34,598 nucleotides of DNA from Akkermansiaceae bacterium (GTDB taxonomy: Bacteria > Verrucomicrobiota > Verrucomicrobiia > Verrucomicrobiales > Akkermansiaceae). Where the stretch lies: the NCBI GenBank assembly GCA_023299815.1, contig JALZWA010000302.1, forward strand, positions 1 through 34,598, in the 5' to 3' direction. The notes under the pieces are model-generated. The model was not told the DNA's origin and made no database searches. It saw nothing but the letters and a program-made list of their open reading frames with translations. Shown piece after piece: positions 31,478-34,598 of this stretch. Within the stretch, counting starts at the first letter, position 1; each line of letters opens with the position of its first letter. The translations under genes were made by a program, and so were the position numbers.

Positions 31478-32515
31478 ATGTCAAGCAAGCACAACCACAG
31501 CAACCGCTCGATTGCCCAATCCGTGCAACAATTCATCAAAGCCGAGGAGCATGAGCACTCTGATTTTGAAACCCTTGCTCAGCAACTCTTTAAAACTCAC
31601 TTCCAGCAAAACCTCCCCTACCAGCGCTTTTGTCGACACCTCCGCATCACCCCTGACTCGCTCTCCCACTCGCGCGACATCCCCGCCGTTCCCACCAGCG
31701 CCTTTAAGCTCCCAGACTTCCCCCTTTCCTCCGGAAAAGTCACCTTCCTCACCTCCGGAACCACCACCGAAACCCGCGGTGCACACCACTTCCCCGACAC
31801 CGAACTCTACGACCTCGCCGCACTCACCCACTGGCAGCAGCACCTTCCCGACCTCCCCCTTTATTTTCTCTCTCCCCCTCCCTGCCAGACACCCCAATCC
31901 TCCCTCACGCACATGTTTGGGCACCTCGATCGCTCACTCAATTCAGACGACTCAAAAAATGAGACCCCATTTTTACTCAGAGAATCTCACTTTGATCTCA
32001 CCCCTTTAGTCGATCTCCACCACCCCGTTATCCTCTCTGGCACCGCCCTCGCCTTCCTTCACCTCATCGAGTCTCACCACCCCATCCCCCTTCCAAAAGG
32101 CTCCCAACTCCTAGAAACCGGCGGGTATAAGGGAACCACCCGCACCCTCGCCAAGCCCCACTTCTACCGCCAGCTCAGCGACTTCTTCCAACTCCCCGAT
32201 GCCGTCATTCATAATGAATACGGCATGACCGAGCTCTCCTCCCAAGCCTACGCCAGCGGCTCAGAAGGCACCCACCGCTTCCCCCACTGGTGCCGCCACC
32301 AAATCATCTGTCCCCAGACCGGAAAAGAACTCCCCATCGGAGAAATGGGCTACCTTCAGCTCCACGACCTTGCCAACGTCCACAGCGTCGCCGCCATCCG
32401 CACCCAAGACTTCGCCATCTCTCACCCAAATGGCTCCTTCACCCTCATCGGCCGTGACCCCGGAGCCCTTCCACGAGGCTGCTCCCGCTCCAGTGACGAC
32501 TCACTCAGCAGGTAG
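31478..32515 (+). CDS. LuxE/PaaK-like adenylating enzyme
   Basis: 345 residues of the LuxE (acyl-protein synthetase) / PaaK-like branch of AMP-forming enzymes. The phosphate-binding block is 'VTFLTSGTTTETRGAHHF' (near residues 88-105), the adenine/acyl pocket motif is 'IHNEYGMTELSSQAY' (near 247-262) and the hinge region is 'IGRDPGALPRGCSR' near the end. It should activate a carboxylic acid as an acyl-AMP and transfer it to a thiol. No LuxC/LuxD or acyl carrier gene is beside it, so the acceptor is unknown. It converges on the repeat protein at 32536 with a 20 bp gap. C-rich codons are used more here than in most neighbours. Confidence 0.85.
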   Translation: MSSKHNHSNRSIAQSVQQFIKAEEHEHSDFETLAQQLFKTHFQQNLPYQRFCRHLRITPDSLSHSRDIPAVPTSAFKLPDFPLSSGKVTFLTSGTTTETRGAHHFPDTELYDLAALTHWQQHLPDLPLYFLSPPPCQTPQSSLTHMFGHLDRSLNSDDSKNETPFLLRESHFDLTPLVDLHHPVILSGTALAFLHLIESHHPIPLPKGSQLLETGGYKGTTRTLAKPHFYRQLSDFFQLPDAVIHNEYGMTELSSQAYASGSEGTHRFPHWCRHQIICPQTGKELPIGEMGYLQLHDLANVHSVAAIRTQDFAISHPNGSFTLIGRDPGALPRGCSRSSDDSLSR

Positions 32516-32535
32516 CGGTTTTTAAAAAGGCAACC

Positions 32536-33909
32536 CTAGCGACCACCTCTACCGCCTCCTCCACGGCGATCACCACCGCCGCGCTGAGGACTCGTGATTT
32601 CCGTCACCGTCGCTTCTGGTAAACCACTCGCTTCAATCCACTCCTTCGCCGCCGCCTGATCAACACGATACCAATCCTGAGCCACCTCTTTCACCGTCTC
32701 CTGACGGATCGACTCATCTTGAATCGTCTGAGCCCAATCCATCGCCGTCACCGGATCCTCACGAGACACACTCTCCGCATAAGCCCCTGCCGCCGCATCC
32801 CGCTCGAGCGACGCCGCTAAACCACCTAAAAACTCTCCTGCCGCCGTCGGATCCTCACGCGCCCAAGACTGCATTGCCTCCTCATAAGCCGCCGCCTTCG
32901 TCGCTCCGCTCAACTGATCTGCCCACTCAAGCACCGCCTGAGGATCTTCGCGCGACCACGAATCCGCCAAACGATCCACTGCACCCGTCGCTGCATCATC
33001 ATCGCCATACTTCACGAGCCACTCCGCAGCAGCCTCACGATCGTCCTGCATCAACTCCATCGTCAAGCGAGTCAGCGCCCCTGATTTCAAACTATCATCC
33101 GTCAGCGAATCCACCCAACTCTTCGCCGCATCCTCACCCTGCTCCAGCACCTCCCCCGCGATCATCCCCATATACATCTCCTGCGCACGACCGCCCTCCG
33201 TCGACATACTCTGCACAAAACTCATCGCCTCGCCCACCCCATTCACCAGCAAACCCTGGATCACCCCAAACCCCGCCATCCCCTTCTCCCGATCACCCTC
33301 GATCGTATCCAGATAAGCCGTCGCAGCTGCCCCATCCACCGTCGCCCAGCCAGCCAGCGCACCCATGATCTCTCCAAAAAGCTCACCCCCGCCACCACGA
33401 CCACCCCGCCACCCGCCATTCTCTCCAGCTTCCTCTGCCATCTCTCTCAAAGTCGCCACCGCTCCCGCGCCATCGATCCGCCCCCAAGCATTCGCAAGAA
33501 GCCGAAGCTCCGAGTCACCACCGCGACCAAATCCCCTTCCTCTCCGATTCTCACGCAGCGCCGAAAAAGCCGCCTCCGCATTATCGACCGTCAAATTCTC
33601 AATAAGAGCCGCCAGCATCTTCTGCCTCAACAAAGGATCATTCACCTCAGACAGCGCCTTCATCGCCGCCTTCATATCTTCAGCAGAAATCGTGCCCCCA
33701 GACATGTAGCGTGCCACAAAATCCTTCTCCGGACTCGATACAGAACCCCCGCCACCAGAACTCCGCGTCCTTGGCCGCTCGCCCACCTTAGTCGTCATAT
33801 CCTTCTCACTACTGGCAGTCGAATCCCCACCTGGGTTCGTCATCCAGCCAAGTCCAAATGCAGCTCCAGCCGTCACAGCCAGAAGAGGAAAAAGTGTCGC
33901 GTTCTTCAT
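32536..33909 (-). CDS. secreted W-x-x-x-D-P repeat protein, 457 aa
   Basis: A signal or anchor segment (MKNATLFPLLAVTAGAAFGLGW) and a Ser/Gly-rich linker are followed by helical repeats. In the second half, four units of about 30-35 residues are visible, each with a Trp- or Ser-led 'SREDP' type turn then an A-x-x-W/F helix: 'WSREDPQAVLEWADQL', 'WAREDPTAAGEFLGGL', 'VSREDPVTAMDWAQTI' and a decayed 'WYRVDQAAAKEWIEAS'. The C-terminus is Gly/Arg-rich ('RGGGDRRGGGGRGGR'). Such repeat proteins are common in this phylum; no function is known to me. It is divergent from the pseudogene at 34010. Confidence 0.75.
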   Translation of the reverse strand: MKNATLFPLLAVTAGAAFGLGWMTNPGGDSTASSEKDMTTKVGERPRTRSSGGGGSVSSPEKDFVARYMSGGTISAEDMKAAMKALSEVNDPLLRQKMLAALIENLTVDNAEAAFSALRENRRGRGFGRGGDSELRLLANAWGRIDGAGAVATLREMAEEAGENGGWRGGRGGGGELFGEIMGALAGWATVDGAAATAYLDTIEGDREKGMAGFGVIQGLLVNGVGEAMSFVQSMSTEGGRAQEMYMGMIAGEVLEQGEDAAKSWVDSLTDDSLKSGALTRLTMELMQDDREAAAEWLVKYGDDDAATGAVDRLADSWSREDPQAVLEWADQLSGATKAAAYEEAMQSWAREDPTAAGEFLGGLAASLERDAAAGAYAESVSREDPVTAMDWAQTIQDESIRQETVKEVAQDWYRVDQAAAKEWIEASGLPEATVTEITSPQRGGGDRRGGGGRGGR

Positions 33910-34009
33910 AAAATTAGAAATTTAAAAGCGCAGATCGAACTCACAGAACTCGCCCTGCCTAGCATCAAACCTCTACCTCCTCAAAAAGTTGCACTCTTTT
34001 AAAAAATGA

Positions 34010-34490
34010 TCGAGCAAAGGACCAAAGCACCCTCACCCAATTCCCCACCGGCATCATGCGCAGCCGCTTCCATCCCACCGACGGCTAACTCTACGGCTAC
34101 AGCATGTTCGCCTGGGCCGCCACCCAACAAAAACCCGGCGGCTTCTACCGCATCCGAAAAACCGAGCACCCAGCCCACCTCCCCACCAAAATCCAAGCCA
34201 CCAAAACCGGAGTAAAAATCACCCTCTCCGACCAAATCAAAGAGGTCACCCCAGACAACTTCACCGTCAAAACTTGGGACCTAAAACGAACCAAAAATTA
34301 CGGCTCAAAACACCACAACGAGCGCCAACTAAAAGTCACCCACGCCCTTCTAACAGAAAACCAAATCCACCTCACCATCCCCCACCTAAAACCCACCTGG
34401 GGCATGTCCATCGAAATGACCCTCACCGATCAGTCAGGAAAAGAATTCACCCGCCTCATCCACAACTCCATTTTCCACCTTCCAAAATAA
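34010..34490 (+). pseudogene. decayed C-terminal fragment of a large PVC-type heme-binding/propeller protein
   Basis: In one frame the sequence reads 'LTQFPTGIMRSRFHPTDG', then a TAA at 34086-34088, then 'LYGYSMFAWAATQQKPGGFY' and on to a stop at 34488. The blocks 'TGIMR-RFHP-DGQLY', 'GGFYRIR', 'FTVKTWDLKRTKNYGSKHH' and the final 'IHNSIFHL' match, from memory, the C-terminal end of large PVC-type proteins. The TAA stands where a CAA (Gln) would be expected. The N-terminal part is missing. The ATG at 34104 could still start a 128 aa product, but I regard it as a remnant. Confidence 0.72.
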
Positions 34491-34551
34491 GCCACCCCCC
34501 CAAAAAAAACCTCTGCGTGAGCCCCTCCTCAACCAAGCCAATCGCCTCCTC

Positions 34552-34594
34552 AAGAATTCTTCACATAGATTCATGAAAATTACTGAGAATTCTT
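34552..34594. repeat. two AGAATTCTT palindromes 33 bp apart
   Basis: A nine-base near-palindrome, AGAATTCTT, occurs at 34553-34561 and again at 34586-34594, centre spacing 33 bp (about three helical turns), in an AT-rich stretch following the pseudogene. It could be an operator pair upstream of a gene beyond the right edge. Two copies in one place is weak evidence. Confidence 0.35.
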
Positions 34595-34598
34595 AAAG

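Overview
The window looks like a chromosomal segment from a member of the Verrucomicrobiota (probably Verrucomicrobiales). The indications are a large PVC-type heme-binding protein (beta-propeller, cytochrome c, discoidin-like), a PEP-CTERM protein, a fused LpxC-FabZ, a MJ0042-type zinc-ribbon membrane protein, a W-x-x-x-D-P repeat protein, and very few recognisable Shine-Dalgarno sites. No phage, transposase, integrase, CRISPR array or rRNA was seen. The lineage is inferred from gene content only.

Layout. 1-178: a possible gene start running off the left edge, with no other clear content. 178-7537: a secreted protein of unknown function; a divergent pair of a PVC-type cytochrome protein and a SIMPL-domain protein closed by a good terminator; a COG3910-like ABC-type ATPase; then, on the minus strand, a secreted protein that looks like a metallopeptidase fold without its zinc motif, followed by a DUF4126 membrane protein. 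7671-11845 (+): an ABCG-like half transporter, a single-span membrane protein and a long helical secreted protein. 11842-15040 (-): prc, yggS and a DUF971 protein, coupled by GTGA and ATGA overlaps.

15134-19922 (-): a polysaccharide export module made of a four-cysteine secreted protein, an outer-membrane beta-barrel, a Wzc-type tyrosine autokinase and a short Wza-type export protein, with hairpin terminators but no glycosyltransferases. tRNA-Gly(TCC) follows. 20176-22551: a Nif3-like protein and a small overlapping upstream gene (-), divergent from the bifunctional lpxC-fabZ gene (+). 22771-25405 (+): an OmpA-like envelope protein, two tiny membrane/coiled-coil proteins, and a PEP-CTERM protein with terminator. 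tRNA-Leu(TAA) lies at 25475-25557.

25662-31405 (-): a zinc-ribbon/HEAT membrane protein; a tyrA-aroA-cmk-plsC cluster (aromatic amino acids, CMP kinase, phospholipid acylation); and a Ser/Lys-rich lipoprotein whose terminator abuts the tyrA start. 31478-34598: an orphan LuxE/PaaK-like adenylating enzyme, a repeat protein, and a decayed C-terminal fragment of a large PVC-type protein with an in-frame stop. No gene-free stretch exceeds about 300 bases.

Most of the window is envelope biology: lipid A and fatty acid synthesis, phospholipid acylation, polysaccharide export, periplasmic proteolysis and many secreted proteins. The least explained parts are the OmpA/two-small-membrane-protein block, the glycosyltransferase-free export module, the zinc-motif-free peptidase-like protein, and the terminator at the tyrA start.
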